From the NCBI GenBank assembly GCA_963828405.1, contig CAWHEG010000031.1:2108001-2172000 (forward strand): a stretch of DNA of 64,000 bases, in the 5' to 3' direction. Position 1 is the stretch's first letter. The number at the start of each line of letters is the position of its first letter. The translations under genes and the position numbers were made by a program. The notes beneath the pieces are model-generated. The model saw nothing but the letters and a program-made list of their open reading frames with translations, had not been told where the DNA came from and made no database searches. This document shows positions 10,101-18,560 of this stretch, piece after piece. This DNA comes from JANMJD01 sp963828405. GTDB lineage: Bacteria > Actinomycetota > Acidimicrobiia > Acidimicrobiales > Ilumatobacteraceae.

Positions 10101-11599
10101 GTCTCGGGTTCTCCGTTGGTGGCTGCGGTTGGGATGGGCGCGGTCCCAGTGATCATCGTCGATCCGTTCGAGAAGCGCTCGCGATCGGGGTGAGAGTTGG
10201 TTTGGAACGCCAGCGGGAGTTGGAAGCCGATCGACGCGCCGCCACCGGGGCGGTTGCCGGCGAAGACGGTTCCGCCGTGGCGACGGGTGACGTCCTGCAC
10301 GATGGCCAGGCCGAGGCCCGAACCGGGACGGCTGCGCGAGCTGACCGCGCGGTGGAACCGGTCGAAGATCAACGGCAGGTCGGCCTCGGTGATGCCCGGG
10401 CCCCGGTCGCCGACGGTCACCCGGCCGCGCTCGACGACGATCTCGACCGGAGCGGTGCCGTCGGCGTCGAACTTGAGGGCGTTGTCCACCAGGTTGCCGA
10501 TCGCCCGCTCGAGCGCAGCCGGCTGACCGGTGACGGTCGAGTCGTCGGCGGTGACCACGAGCCGGCGGCTCGTGCGCCGACCCGACCGCTCGACGACGCG
10601 GTCGACGATGTCGGCCAACCGCACGGTGTCGAGCGGTTCGTCGGCCCGCTTGTCGGTGGCCAGCTCGACGAGCTCGTTGACGAGCGTGGTCAGCTCGCGG
10701 GCTTCGCTGTCCAGGTCGTCCATCAGGTTCCGGCGCACATCGGGGGCGATGTGGTCGTGTCGTTGGAGCGTGGCGATGTTGGTCCGCAGGCTGGTCAGCG
10801 GGGTGCGCAACTCGTGCCCGGCGTCCTGAACGAGGCGCTGCTGGTCGTCACGCGAGCGGGCCAGGGCGCCGAGCATGTCCGCGAAGGCGTGCCCGAGGCG
10901 GCCGGCCTCGTCGCGTCCCGTGACGGGCACGTCGACGTCCAGGCTCCCGGTCCGGGCGACGTCCTCGGCGGCCAGGGTGAGGTGGGTCAACCGCCTGGTG
11001 ATCTGGCGGGCGACGAGCCAGCCGACCGCTCCGGCGGCCAGGCTCACCAGCCCCACGGCGAGCAGCGTGCGGCTCCGCAGCGACCCGAGCACCCGCTCGG
11101 TCTCGTCGAGACTGCGGGCCACCTGGATCGTCAGCCCGCCGCCCGCCGGTGCGTTGAGCATGCGGAAGGGCTCGTCGCCGATCCGGATGTCGCCGAACTC
11201 GTGGAGGTATCCGTTCGTGGTCCGCCGGGTGACGTTGTCGATCGCCGTCGGCAGCTGCCCGATCGAGGGGCTGATCACCACCCGCCCCCCGGCGTCGACG
11301 ACCTGGACGAGGACCTGTGCGAAACCCCGGCCGTCATCGGAGACGAACTCGTCACCCTCTCCCGGACCCTCGCCGACGGGCGGAAGGCGGGGTCCTCGTC
11401 GGGGCACGCCCTCGAGCAGGTCGACGGGTGAGCGGCGCTCCCCCCGCCCGATGAGCACGTCGCTCGCCTCGTCGAGCGACCGATCGATCTCGGCCCGCAG
11501 GTTGCGTTCGGTCGCGCCGTACGTCCATGCCCCCAGCGAGAGCGTGGCGATGGCCGAGAGCAGGCCCAACGCGGCGACCAGTTTGGCGCGCAGGGTCAT
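10097..11599 (-). CDS. sensor histidine kinase, MprB-like
   Basis: 500-residue membrane kinase: TM1 near residues 7–27, extracytoplasmic sensor domain to about 180, TM2 (LLAVGLVSLAAGAVGWLV), HAMP, then the DHp domain with phospho-acceptor AGHELRTPLTSLRTNI and a HATPase domain with N-box NLVDNALKF, GDRGPGI and GSGLGLAIV. The sensor loop is acidic and Gly/Pro rich. It lies 25 nt after the response regulator and is coupled by a 4-nt overlap to the Asp/His-rich protein, suggesting that it senses redox or metal state related to the downstream reductase. Confidence 0.9.
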   Translation of the reverse strand: MTLRAKLVAALGLLSAIATLSLGAWTYGATERNLRAEIDRSLDEASDVLIGRGERRSPVDLLEGVPRRGPRLPPVGEGPGEGDEFVSDDGRGFAQVLVQVVDAGGRVVISPSIGQLPTAIDNVTRRTTNGYLHEFGDIRIGDEPFRMLNAPAGGGLTIQVARSLDETERVLGSLRSRTLLAVGLVSLAAGAVGWLVARQITRRLTHLTLAAEDVARTGSLDVDVPVTGRDEAGRLGHAFADMLGALARSRDDQQRLVQDAGHELRTPLTSLRTNIATLQRHDHIAPDVRRNLMDDLDSEARELTTLVNELVELATDKRADEPLDTVRLADIVDRVVERSGRRTSRRLVVTADDSTVTGQPAALERAIGNLVDNALKFDADGTAPVEIVVERGRVTVGDRGPGITEADLPLIFDRFHRAVSSRSRPGSGLGLAIVQDVTRRHGGTVFAGNRPGGGASIGFQLPLAFQTNSHPDRERFSNGSTMITGTAPIPTAATNGEPET

Positions 11600-11624
11600 C
11601 GCCGGCGCCGCCGAGCGTCTGTGG

Positions 11625-12314
11625 TCATGCCAGGCGGGCGGTGTAGCCGACGCCGCGCACGGTGTGGATCAGCTTCGGTTCGAACCCGTCGTCGAGCTTG
11701 CGCCGCAGGTAGCTGATGTAGACGGCCAGGTTCTTGGAGTCGGGCCCGAAGTCGTAGCCCCAGATACGGTCGTAGATCGTCGAGTGGTCGAGCACGATCC
11801 CCTGATTGCGGACGAGGAGCGCGAGCAGGTCGAACTCCGTGCGTGACAGCTCGACCTCGGTGTTCGACCGCCACACCCGCCGCGCCGCGGGGTCGATGCG
11901 CAGGTCGGCCAGCTTCAGGCCGTCGGGCTCGGGGGGCCCGTCGTCGGGACGTGATCGGCGCAGCAGGGCGCGCAGCCTGGCGAGCAGTTCGCCGAGGTCG
12001 AAGGGCTTCGGCAGGTAATCGTCGGCCCCGGCGTCGAGTCCGGCCACCCGCTGGGAGGTCTCGGTGCGGGCGGTGAGCATCAGGATCGGCACGCGGTTGC
12101 GTTCGGCACGCAGGACCCGGCAGACCATCAGTCCGTCGATGTTCGGCATCATCACGTCGAGCAGCACGGCATCGGGCGACTCGCCGGCGATCAGCTCGAG
12201 GGCGAGGGCGCCGTCGGTCGCCGTGCGCACCTCGTAGCCCTCGAGCTCGAGCACGCGGGCCAGTGATTCGCGGATGGCGCGGTCGTCGTCGACGACGAGG
12301 ATGCGGTCGGGCAC
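11625..12314 (-). CDS. OmpR/PhoB-family response regulator, MprA-like
   Basis: 229 residues: receiver domain with acidic pocket VDDD near the N-terminus, phospho-acceptor Asp in AVLLDVMMPN, switch Thr/Ser in LMLTARTE and Lys in DDYLPKPFD; then a winged-helix DNA-binding domain (LSRTEFDLLALLVRN … ISYLRRKLD … HTVRGVGYTA). First gene of the minus-strand operon that ends with apbE, so it probably controls its own operon. GTG start at 12314; a weak CACGAT element 6 nt upstream hints at a leaderless message. Confidence 0.92.
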   Translation of the reverse strand: MPDRILVVDDDRAIRESLARVLELEGYEVRTATDGALALELIAGESPDAVLLDVMMPNIDGLMVCRVLRAERNRVPILMLTARTETSQRVAGLDAGADDYLPKPFDLGELLARLRALLRRSRPDDGPPEPDGLKLADLRIDPAARRVWRSNTEVELSRTEFDLLALLVRNQGIVLDHSTIYDRIWGYDFGPDSKNLAVYISYLRRKLDDGFEPKLIHTVRGVGYTARLA

Positions 12315-12350
12315 GCCACCATCGTGCTACGTCGAGGTAAGAGAACCGTG

Positions 12351-12372
12351 AACGAAGGTTGGCATCTTCGTT
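12351..12372 (+). promoter_or_regulatory. inverted repeat in the divergent promoter region
   Basis: AACGAAG (12351–12357) and CTTCGTT (12366–12372) are perfect inverted repeats with an 8-nt spacer. They lie between the divergent response-regulator operon and the MFS gene. Possible operator for one or both promoters; no U-tract, so a terminator is unlikely. Confidence 0.4.
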
Positions 12373-12395
12373 GGACGGGCCGATAGGAAGGGGCG

Positions 12396-13625
12396 ATGGC
12401 CGAGTCGCGCACGTTCCGCACGCTGCGCGAACGCAATGCCCGACTGTTCTTCGCCGGTCTGCTCGCCTCCAACATCGGCACGTGGCTGCAGGCCACGGCA
12501 CAGGTGTTGCTCGTCCAGGAGCTCGGGGGCAAGGGCATCCAGCTCGGCATCGTGCTGATGTGCCAGTTCCTGCCGATGCTGCTGATCGGGTTGTGGGCCG
12601 GCTCGCTGGCCGATCGGGTGAACCGGCGTCGGCTGACGATCGTGATGCAGGCGGCGATGGGGGTGCAGGCGCTCAGCCTGGCTGCCGTCGACCTCGCCGG
12701 GGTGGCCACGATCCGGATCGTCTACGCCTTGTCACTGGTCCTCGGCGTGCTCGGGGCGATCGACAACCCGGCGCGTCGGGGAATGGTCACCGAACTCGTC
12801 GACCCGGGAGAGCTGGGCAACGCGCTCTCGCTGAACACGGCGGTGATGACCGGGTCGCGGATCTTCGGGCCCGGTCTGGCCGCCGTGCTCAGCGCGGCGG
12901 TCGGGACCGGGTGGTGCTTCGCGATCAACGGCGTCTCGTTCCTGGCGATCATCGGTGCCCTGGTGGCCATCGATCCGACCAGGCTGCGCACCACCCCGCC
13001 CCGGCCCCGGGGAGGTCGCCCGGTGCGCGACGGTCTGGCCGCCGTGTGGGCCGATCCGGTGCTGCGCCGCACGCTGTGGGTGCTGACGGTGGTGTCGACG
13101 TTCGCCTTCAACTACTCGGTGTCGTTACCGCTGATCGTCAAGGAGAACCTGCACGCCGGGCGCTCGACGTTCGGCTGGTTGCTGTCGATCACCAGTGTGG
13201 GCAGCGTCTTCGGCTCGCTCTTCGTCGCCCGTCTGCGCCAGGTCGACCAGGCCGTGATGTACGGGGCGCTGGGCATCCTCGTCGTCTCGGGGGTGGTGCT
13301 CTCCGTCGCCGGCAGCATCCCCGTCGCCTTCGCCGCCGGCGTGGGGCTCGGCTTCGGCGGCTCGGGGTTCGTCGCCATCGCCAACGTCTTGTTCCAGCTG
13401 CGCTCCGACCCGACGATGCGCAGCCGGGTGCTCGCCCTCACCGCGGTCGCCTTCCTCGGATCCACCCCGATCGGATCGCCGCTCACCGGCCTGATCGGCG
13501 ACCATCTGGGCGCCTCCTGGTCGCTGCTCTACGGGAGTCTGATCGCCCTCGGATGCCTGTTCCCGGCATTGCTGGGCGTGTTCCGCGGCCGCTCCGCCCG
13601 GGCGGCGCTACCGTCGCCGGGATGA
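12396..13625 (+). CDS. MFS exporter (MFS_3/EntS-like family)
   Basis: 409 residues with about 12 membrane segments. Signatures: NARLFFAGLLASNIGTWLQ at TM1, GLWAGSLADRVNRRRLTI (motif A between TM2 and TM3), and a cytoplasmic loop rich in Arg/Pro after TM6. Probably a drug or siderophore efflux pump; the substrate cannot be read from sequence. The start ATG is preceded by AGGAAGGGG. Its stop overlaps the next ATG by 4 nt, so it is coupled to the HisD-like dehydrogenase. Confidence 0.85.
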   Translation: MAESRTFRTLRERNARLFFAGLLASNIGTWLQATAQVLLVQELGGKGIQLGIVLMCQFLPMLLIGLWAGSLADRVNRRRLTIVMQAAMGVQALSLAAVDLAGVATIRIVYALSLVLGVLGAIDNPARRGMVTELVDPGELGNALSLNTAVMTGSRIFGPGLAAVLSAAVGTGWCFAINGVSFLAIIGALVAIDPTRLRTTPPRPRGGRPVRDGLAAVWADPVLRRTLWVLTVVSTFAFNYSVSLPLIVKENLHAGRSTFGWLLSITSVGSVFGSLFVARLRQVDQAVMYGALGILVVSGVVLSVAGSIPVAFAAGVGLGFGGSGFVAIANVLFQLRSDPTMRSRVLALTAVAFLGSTPIGSPLTGLIGDHLGASWSLLYGSLIALGCLFPALLGVFRGRSARAALPSPG

Positions 13626-15004
13626 CGACCACCGGCGTGATGCGGATGATGCGATGGGCCGAGATGTCCCCACCCGAACGGTCGGCGCTCTGCGACCGCG
13701 GCCTCGACACGGGGATCACCGCCGAGCTCCGGCGCTCGATCGGGGAGTTGATCGAGGACGTCCGGCTGCACGGCGACGACGCGGTCTGCCGGGCGACCGC
13801 CCGCTTCGACGGTGTCGAGGTGACGGCCGACCACCTCGCCGTCACCGAGGCCGAGTTCACCGCGGCGCGCGCCGCCGTCGACGACGGGCTGCTCGGGGCG
13901 ATCCGCGAGATGATCGATCACATCCGGCGGTTCAACGTCGAGCTCCTCGCCCGGCGCGGGGACTGGCAGGTCACCTCCGAACCCGGGCTCGTCGTCGGCG
14001 AGCGGGTCACGCCGATCGCCTCGGCCGGGCTGTTCTGCCCGAGTGGCAAGGCCAGCTACCCCAGCGTGCTGGCCCAGCTGGGCACCCCGGCGGTCGTCGC
14101 CGGTGTCGCGGATCTCGCCGTCGTCGTGCCGCCGCAGCCGGGGGCCGGTGGAGCCGTCGACCCGGTCGTCCTCGTCGTGGCCGACGAGCTCGGCCTGCAC
14201 CGGGTGTTCCGGGCCAACGGCCCGGCGGGCATCGCCGCCCTCGGTTTCGGGACCGAGCGCATCCCCCGGGTGGCCAAGGTCGTCGGACCGGGCAGCTGGC
14301 CCGTGACATGTGCCCAGGTCGAGATGCAACGGTGGGGGACGGCGACGATGATGGCGCTCGGCCCGACCGAGAGCATCGTCATCGCCGACGACTCGGCCGA
14401 TCCCGAACTCCTGGCGGCCGACCTGTTGATCGAGGCCGAACACGGCACCGATTCGTGCACGGTGCTGGTGACCACCTCGCAGGCCGTGGCCCGGTCGGTC
14501 GACGCGGCCCTGGCCGTCCAACTCGGCGACCTGCCGGACCTACGGGCCGCCGCGGCGCGCGCCGCACTCGGGCTCAACGGCGGGTGCGTGCTCGTCGACG
14601 ACTTGACCGTCGCCGCCGAGGTGGCCAACGCGTTCGCCGCCGAGCATGTGCAGCTGGCCGTGGCGCCTGCGGACGTCGACGGCCTGCTTCGCGCCGTGGT
14701 CCACGCCGGCGAGATCCTCATCGGCCAGGACACGCCATTCTCGGCCGCCAACTTCCTGATCGGCTGCCCGGCGTCGCTGCCCACGAACGGGTTCGCCCGG
14801 GTGTCGTCGGGCATCACCGTCGAGACGTTCCTCAAGCGCACCGCCGTGGCCCGAGCGGACCGTGCCGCCCTGACCCGGCTCGCCCCGTCGATCATCGCCC
14901 TCGCCGAGGTGGAGGGCTTCCCGGCTCATGCGAACGCCATCCGTCGCCGTCTTGCCGGAACCACCGGCACCGAGGGTGACCGTTCGTGGGTCGTTCGACC
15001 CTGA
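13622..15004 (+). CDS. histidinol-dehydrogenase-family protein with altered zinc ligands
   Basis: 460-residue HisD-fold NAD-dependent dehydrogenase. Conserved parts: LFCPSGKASYPSVLAQLG, FAAEHVQLAV (the catalytic Glu-His pair), ARVSSGITVETFLKRT and the C-terminal His in GFPAHANAIRRRL. Changed parts: the SQAEH zinc motif reads IEAEH (Gln to Glu), and the GDY…GPNHVLPT block reads ANFLIGCPASLPT, losing the zinc-ligand Asp and the GPNH loop. It is coupled to an exporter rather than to other his genes. Hence either a divergent histidinol dehydrogenase or, more likely, a paralogue for another amino-alcohol or hydroxy-sulfonate substrate. ATG overlaps the MFS stop (ATGA). Confidence 0.82.
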   Translation: MTTTGVMRMMRWAEMSPPERSALCDRGLDTGITAELRRSIGELIEDVRLHGDDAVCRATARFDGVEVTADHLAVTEAEFTAARAAVDDGLLGAIREMIDHIRRFNVELLARRGDWQVTSEPGLVVGERVTPIASAGLFCPSGKASYPSVLAQLGTPAVVAGVADLAVVVPPQPGAGGAVDPVVLVVADELGLHRVFRANGPAGIAALGFGTERIPRVAKVVGPGSWPVTCAQVEMQRWGTATMMALGPTESIVIADDSADPELLAADLLIEAEHGTDSCTVLVTTSQAVARSVDAALAVQLGDLPDLRAAAARAALGLNGGCVLVDDLTVAAEVANAFAAEHVQLAVAPADVDGLLRAVVHAGEILIGQDTPFSAANFLIGCPASLPTNGFARVSSGITVETFLKRTAVARADRAALTRLAPSIIALAEVEGFPAHANAIRRRLAGTTGTEGDRSWVVRP

Positions 15005-15019
15005 AAGATCACGCAGGGT

Positions 15020-15037
15020 GTGGGTCGAGTGACCCAT
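15020..15037 (+). terminator. hairpin downstream of the HisD-like gene
   Basis: TGGGTC and GACCCA flank a GAGT loop; an added G·U pair extends the stem to 7. A second small hairpin (GGGTCG/CGACCC, 14988–15001) overlaps the gene's end. No U-tract follows. Confidence 0.3.
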
Positions 15038-15139
15038 TGGGCGGGAGGTGACGGAGAACACGCGTATTCCGCGAACGAAAGTGGACTCTTCAACGTTGTA
15101 CAGATCACAACACTTCAACCGCTTGGGGACACAACAGCC

Positions 15140-15373
15140 ATGAACACCACCTCCTTCTCCGAAGCCCGCGTCGCCGGGATCTCGGCCGGCGATGTCATCG
15201 AATTCGAGAACGCCGGCGAGACGACCACCGGTCTGGTGCTGCTCGCCGCCGACGAGTCGATGATCCTCGACCTGTGCGACGACTCGACGCCGCTCGTCGT
15301 GCGCTACAACGAGCTCGGTGCCTTCCGCCGCTTCTCGCCGGACGCCGACGCGCTGCTGAGCGTCGCCGCCTGA
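15140..15373 (+). CDS. small conserved-looking protein, unknown function
   Basis: 77 residues starting MNTTSFSEARVAGISAGDVI; the alternating pattern EFENAGETTTGLVLLAADES suggests a small beta barrel. No signal peptide or membrane segment. The frame is open up to 15020, but the upstream part is poor coding sequence and the ATG at 15140 with GGGGA upstream is preferred. Third codon positions are strongly C/G, supporting real coding. Function not recognised. Confidence 0.65.
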   Translation: MNTTSFSEARVAGISAGDVIEFENAGETTTGLVLLAADESMILDLCDDSTPLVVRYNELGAFRRFSPDADALLSVAA

Positions 15374-15454
15374 GCCGGCGCCGGCCCGGCCCGGCTCGCT
15401 CCCCCGGTGTCTTCGTGCCGCGCCGCCCCCCGTCGCAGCGCCGGGCACCCGGGA

Positions 15455-15460
15455 TAGATT
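15455..15460 (+). promoter_or_regulatory. -10 element upstream of the globin leader ORF
   Basis: TAGATT lies 7 nt before ATG 15468, the leaderless spacing. Transcription would begin at the leader ORF, not at the globin ATG. Confidence 0.45.
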
Positions 15461-15467
15461 GACGTCG

Positions 15468-15497
15468 ATGAGCCCCCGCCCCAGCCGCTCACGATGA
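15468..15497 (+). CDS. candidate 9-codon leader ORF coupled to the globin
   Basis: ATG followed by SPRPSRSR and TGA; the TGA overlaps the globin ATG (ATGA). Its ATG sits 7 nt after a TANNNT -10, so it would be the first codon of a leaderless mRNA. It probably delivers ribosomes to glbO, which has no ribosome-binding site. Composition is Pro/Arg/Ser only, so control by translation speed is conceivable but unproven. Confidence 0.4.
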   Translation: MSPRPSRSR

Positions 15498-15904
15498 CCA
15501 CCAGCCTGTACGAGGCGGTCGGCGGGATGCCGTTCTTCGAACGCCTCGTCGACGCCTTCTACGTCGGGGTGGCCGGCGACCCGGTGCTGTTGGCGCTGTA
15601 CCCCGAGCAACCCGACCTCACCGGTGCACGCCACCGCCTCACCCTCTTCCTCGCCCAGTACTGGGGCGGCCCGGCGACCTACGGCGACGAGCGGGGGCAC
15701 CCCCGTCTGCGGATGCGCCACCTCCCGTTCCACATCGGACCCGACGAGCGCGACCGTTGGATCGGTCACATGCGGGCGGCGATCGACGCGGTCGGTCCGG
15801 CTCCCGAGGTCCGCCAGGCGCTGATCGAGTACTTCGTGCCGGCGGCCGAACACCTGCGCAATGACACCGGACTGCCGATCTCGTCGGCCGTCCCACGCTC
15901 CTGA
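15494..15904 (+). CDS. glbO: group II truncated haemoglobin (trHbO)
   Basis: 136-residue 2-over-2 globin. Family blocks: LYEAVGGMPFFERLVDAFY, LFLAQYWGGPATY, the proximal-His region RGHPRLRMRHLPFHIG and the Trp of helix G in RDRWIGHM, typical of group II (GlbO). Likely roles are oxygen or NO handling near the respiratory chain. Start ATG 15494 overlaps the stop of a tiny leader ORF; no Shine-Dalgarno sequence precedes it. Confidence 0.92.
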   Translation: MTTSLYEAVGGMPFFERLVDAFYVGVAGDPVLLALYPEQPDLTGARHRLTLFLAQYWGGPATYGDERGHPRLRMRHLPFHIGPDERDRWIGHMRAAIDAVGPAPEVRQALIEYFVPAAEHLRNDTGLPISSAVPRS

Positions 15905-15966
15905 TCGAGCGCCACCCAGATCCACCGGCCGCGCCGCCCGGGTCGGGCGCTCCCGCGGCCCCCGGT

Positions 15967-16770
15967 TCAGCGCAGGGCGTAGAAGGCGACGGCGGCGGCC
16001 GCGGCGACGTTGAGCGAGTCCACGCCGGCCGACATCGGGATGCGCACGGCGACGGCGCCCGAGCCCAGCACCTCGTCGCTGAGGCCGGCGCGTTCGCTGC
16101 CCAGCACGGTGGCCACCCGGTCGTCGGCGGCGATGACGACGTCGTCGAGCGAGACGGCCCCCATGTCGGGGGTCAGGGCGAACACCCGGAAGCCGTCGCC
16201 GAGCAGGGCGGGCACCTGGCCACCGGCGCTCGACACCCGGGCGATGTCGACACGCAACGAGGTTCCCATCGCGGCCCGCACACAACGCCGGGCATACGGG
16301 TCGGCGCCGTGGGCCTCGACGATCATGCCGTCGACCCCGAGGGCGACCGCCGAGCGGATGATCGCACCGAGGTTGGCCGGGTTGTCGACTGCCTCGACCA
16401 CTGCCACCCGCCTGGCTTTCGCCCGAACCACCGCCGCCTCGGCGAGCGGCCGCCGGTGGAACAGGGCGATCACGTCGAGCTGCACCCCGTAACCGGTGAG
16501 GGCGGCCCGGACCGCCGGGCCGCCGACGAACACCGGGACCTCGTCGGCCAGATGCCCGAGCCCGGCGAGTTCCCAGCGGTCGTCGGCCAGTACCGAATCG
16601 ATGCGGTAGCCGGCACCGAGTGCGCGTTCGATGACCAGGTCGCCTTCGGCGACGAACAGGCCGTGGGGCGCCGTCGGCTCGGGCCTCGCCGGGGCGAGCT
16701 GGCGATCGCGCAGCCGGAACCGGCTGACGATCGGGTCGTCCGGGTCGGTGACCGGCGTCGCGGGCCCCAC
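15967..16770 (-). CDS. SpoU/TrmH-family RNA 2'-O-methyltransferase
   Basis: SPOUT-fold methyltransferase of 267 residues for rRNA or tRNA ribose methylation. An N-terminal substrate-binding domain (about 1–100, FVAEGDLVIERAL) precedes the knot domain with motif 1 DNPANLGAIIRSA, motif 2 TVLGSERAGLS and motif 3 RIPMSAGVDSLNVAAAAAVAFY. The target nucleoside cannot be read from sequence. It starts 7 nt after the amidohydrolase stop and is probably co-transcribed with it. Confidence 0.9.
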   Translation of the reverse strand: MGPATPVTDPDDPIVSRFRLRDRQLAPARPEPTAPHGLFVAEGDLVIERALGAGYRIDSVLADDRWELAGLGHLADEVPVFVGGPAVRAALTGYGVQLDVIALFHRRPLAEAAVVRAKARRVAVVEAVDNPANLGAIIRSAVALGVDGMIVEAHGADPYARRCVRAAMGTSLRVDIARVSSAGGQVPALLGDGFRVFALTPDMGAVSLDDVVIAADDRVATVLGSERAGLSDEVLGSGAVAVRIPMSAGVDSLNVAAAAAVAFYALR

Positions 16771-16777
16771 CTGCCCG

Positions 16778-18493
16778 TCAACCGGCCTGGGGTCCGCGGA
16801 TCAACCGGCCGGGCAGCTCACCGGTGAAGGCGTCGTCGACCACGGTCACCGCGCCCGAACAGACCGTCGCTCCGTATCCGTGGGCACGCTGGACGAGGCG
16901 CCGCGCCCCGGCGGGGAAGTCGTAGGCCATCCGCGGCGCATCGAACCGCAGCGCGTCGAAGTCGATCACGTTGAGGTCGGCCTTCATCCCCGGGCGGATC
17001 AGGCCCCGGTCGGACAGCCCGTACAGCTCGGCGGTCTGGCGGGTCTGGCGGTGCACGACGTGCTCGAGCGCCAGGCGCGGGCCGCGGCTGCGGTCCCGAA
17101 CCCAGTGTGTGAGCATGAACGTCGGCGTGCCTCCGTCGCAGATCGCCCCGCAATGGGCTCCGGCGTCGCTCAAACCCATCCGGGTGTGCGGGTGGCGGTG
17201 CAGCGCGTAGCTGAACGAGAGGTCGCCGTAGCTGTAGTTGAAGATCGGCGTGTAGACCATGCCCCGGCCGTCGTCGGCGAGGAGGGCGTCGAGCAGCACC
17301 TCCATCCGCGGGCGGCAGGTGCGGGCGGCGATCGCCGCAACCGAGGCCTCGGGTGGCGGCTCGTAGTCGATCTCGCCGTTGCGGGCGGGATACATCCTGG
17401 TGCACCGGTCGATCACGACGCGCTCGAAGAAGCCGCCGTCGTCGGGAACGTCGGTGATCACGCGGCGGCGTCGCTCCGGCTCGGCGAGGGCGGCGACCCG
17501 CTCGGCATGGGTGAGCCCGGCGATCTCGCCCCACACCGGGTGGAACATCAGCGGGTGGATCGAACCCTCGAGGCAGGCGAGCATCCCGATCGAACGGCCG
17601 GCCGCCTGGGCGACGATCGGCACGCCGGCCGCCGCAGCGTCGTCGAGCAGCCCCAGGACCTCCCGCCACACCTCGGGGCCCTCGTCGGACTGGTTGAGGT
17701 TGACGCTCACCGTTCGGCCCGTTCGTCGGGCCAACTCGTGCATCCAACCCCACTCCCGGTCGGGGAGGGCGATGTGCTCCGGGGCGTACTGGAACACGCC
17801 GTGGCCCGCCTGGCGCAGGGCGTCGCCGATGCCGAGGAGCTCGTCGGCCGTCGCCGTCGTGCCCGGGACCAGCTCGCCCGCCTTCGAACGGTGGATCGGG
17901 GTGCGCGAGGTCGAGAAGCCGAGCGCTCCGGCCCGCAGCGCCTCGAGCGTCAGCACCCGCATCGCGGCGATGTCGTCGGCCGTCGCCGGCTCGTTCGCCG
18001 CGCCGCGCTCGCCCATCACATAGGCGCGCAGCGGCCCGTGGGCGAGCTGGGTGCCGAGGTCGACCACCCGCGGGCGGCGCTCGACGGCGTCGAGGTACTC
18101 GGGGAAGCTCTCCCACTCCCAGGTGATGCCCTCGACCATCGCCGAGCCGGGGATGTCCTCCACGCCCTCCATCAGCTCGATGAGCCACTCGTGGCGCGAT
18201 GGCGCGACGGGGGCGAACCCGACGCCGCAGTTGCCGGCGACCACGGTGGTCACCCCGTGCCAGGACGACGGCGTGACCCACGGGTCCCACGTCACCTGGG
18301 CGTCGTAGTGCGTGTGGATGTCGACGAATCCCGGGGTGACCAGCCGGCCGTCGGCGTCGATCACCCGGCGGCCGCCCCCCACCTCGTCGCCGACCTCGGT
18401 GATCCGATCGCCGTCGACGGCGATGTCGCCGGCGAAGCCGGGTGAACCCGACCCGTCGACGACGAAGCCGTTGCGGATCACCAGGTCGTGCAT
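16778..18493 (-). CDS. D-aminoacylase/dihydroorotase-like amidohydrolase
   Basis: 571-residue metal-dependent hydrolase. GFVDIHTHYDAQ supplies the HxH pair, VVAGNCGVGFAP the cysteine typical of N-acyl-D-amino-acid deacylases, and MGLSDAGAHCGAICDG the C-terminal Asp. N-terminal beta-sandwich (IRNGFVVDGSGSPGFAGDIA) and a matching C-terminal strand region frame the barrel. The start ATG 18493 is favoured over the in-frame ATG at 18502 because TACGAT lies exactly 7 nt before it. Substrate unknown; family members hydrolyse N-acyl-D-amino acids. Confidence 0.85.
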   Translation of the reverse strand: MHDLVIRNGFVVDGSGSPGFAGDIAVDGDRITEVGDEVGGGRRVIDADGRLVTPGFVDIHTHYDAQVTWDPWVTPSSWHGVTTVVAGNCGVGFAPVAPSRHEWLIELMEGVEDIPGSAMVEGITWEWESFPEYLDAVERRPRVVDLGTQLAHGPLRAYVMGERGAANEPATADDIAAMRVLTLEALRAGALGFSTSRTPIHRSKAGELVPGTTATADELLGIGDALRQAGHGVFQYAPEHIALPDREWGWMHELARRTGRTVSVNLNQSDEGPEVWREVLGLLDDAAAAGVPIVAQAAGRSIGMLACLEGSIHPLMFHPVWGEIAGLTHAERVAALAEPERRRRVITDVPDDGGFFERVVIDRCTRMYPARNGEIDYEPPPEASVAAIAARTCRPRMEVLLDALLADDGRGMVYTPIFNYSYGDLSFSYALHRHPHTRMGLSDAGAHCGAICDGGTPTFMLTHWVRDRSRGPRLALEHVVHRQTRQTAELYGLSDRGLIRPGMKADLNVIDFDALRFDAPRMAYDFPAGARRLVQRAHGYGATVCSGAVTVVDDAFTGELPGRLIRGPQAG

Positions 18494-18500
18494 GGCGGCC

Positions 18501-18506
18501 ATCGTA
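18501..18506 (-). promoter_or_regulatory. leaderless -10 element of the amidohydrolase
   Basis: TACGAT on the minus strand, 7 nt before ATG 18493. Part of a compact divergent promoter region with the M23 lipoprotein gene. Confidence 0.45.
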
Positions 18507-18547
18507 GGTCGGCACGCGCCGCCGCATCCGACCCGTGCGGTGTCACC

Positions 18548-18553
18548 TACGGT
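18548..18553 (+). promoter_or_regulatory. leaderless -10 element of the M23 lipoprotein gene
   Basis: TACGGT, 7 nt before GTG 18561. Confidence 0.45.
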
Positions 18554-18560
18554 GGTACCC

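Noticed and set aside
14540..16285. 581-codon open frame on the minus strand across hisD-like, glbO and part of the methyltransferase
   Set aside because: It crosses three well-supported genes and has no domain signature.
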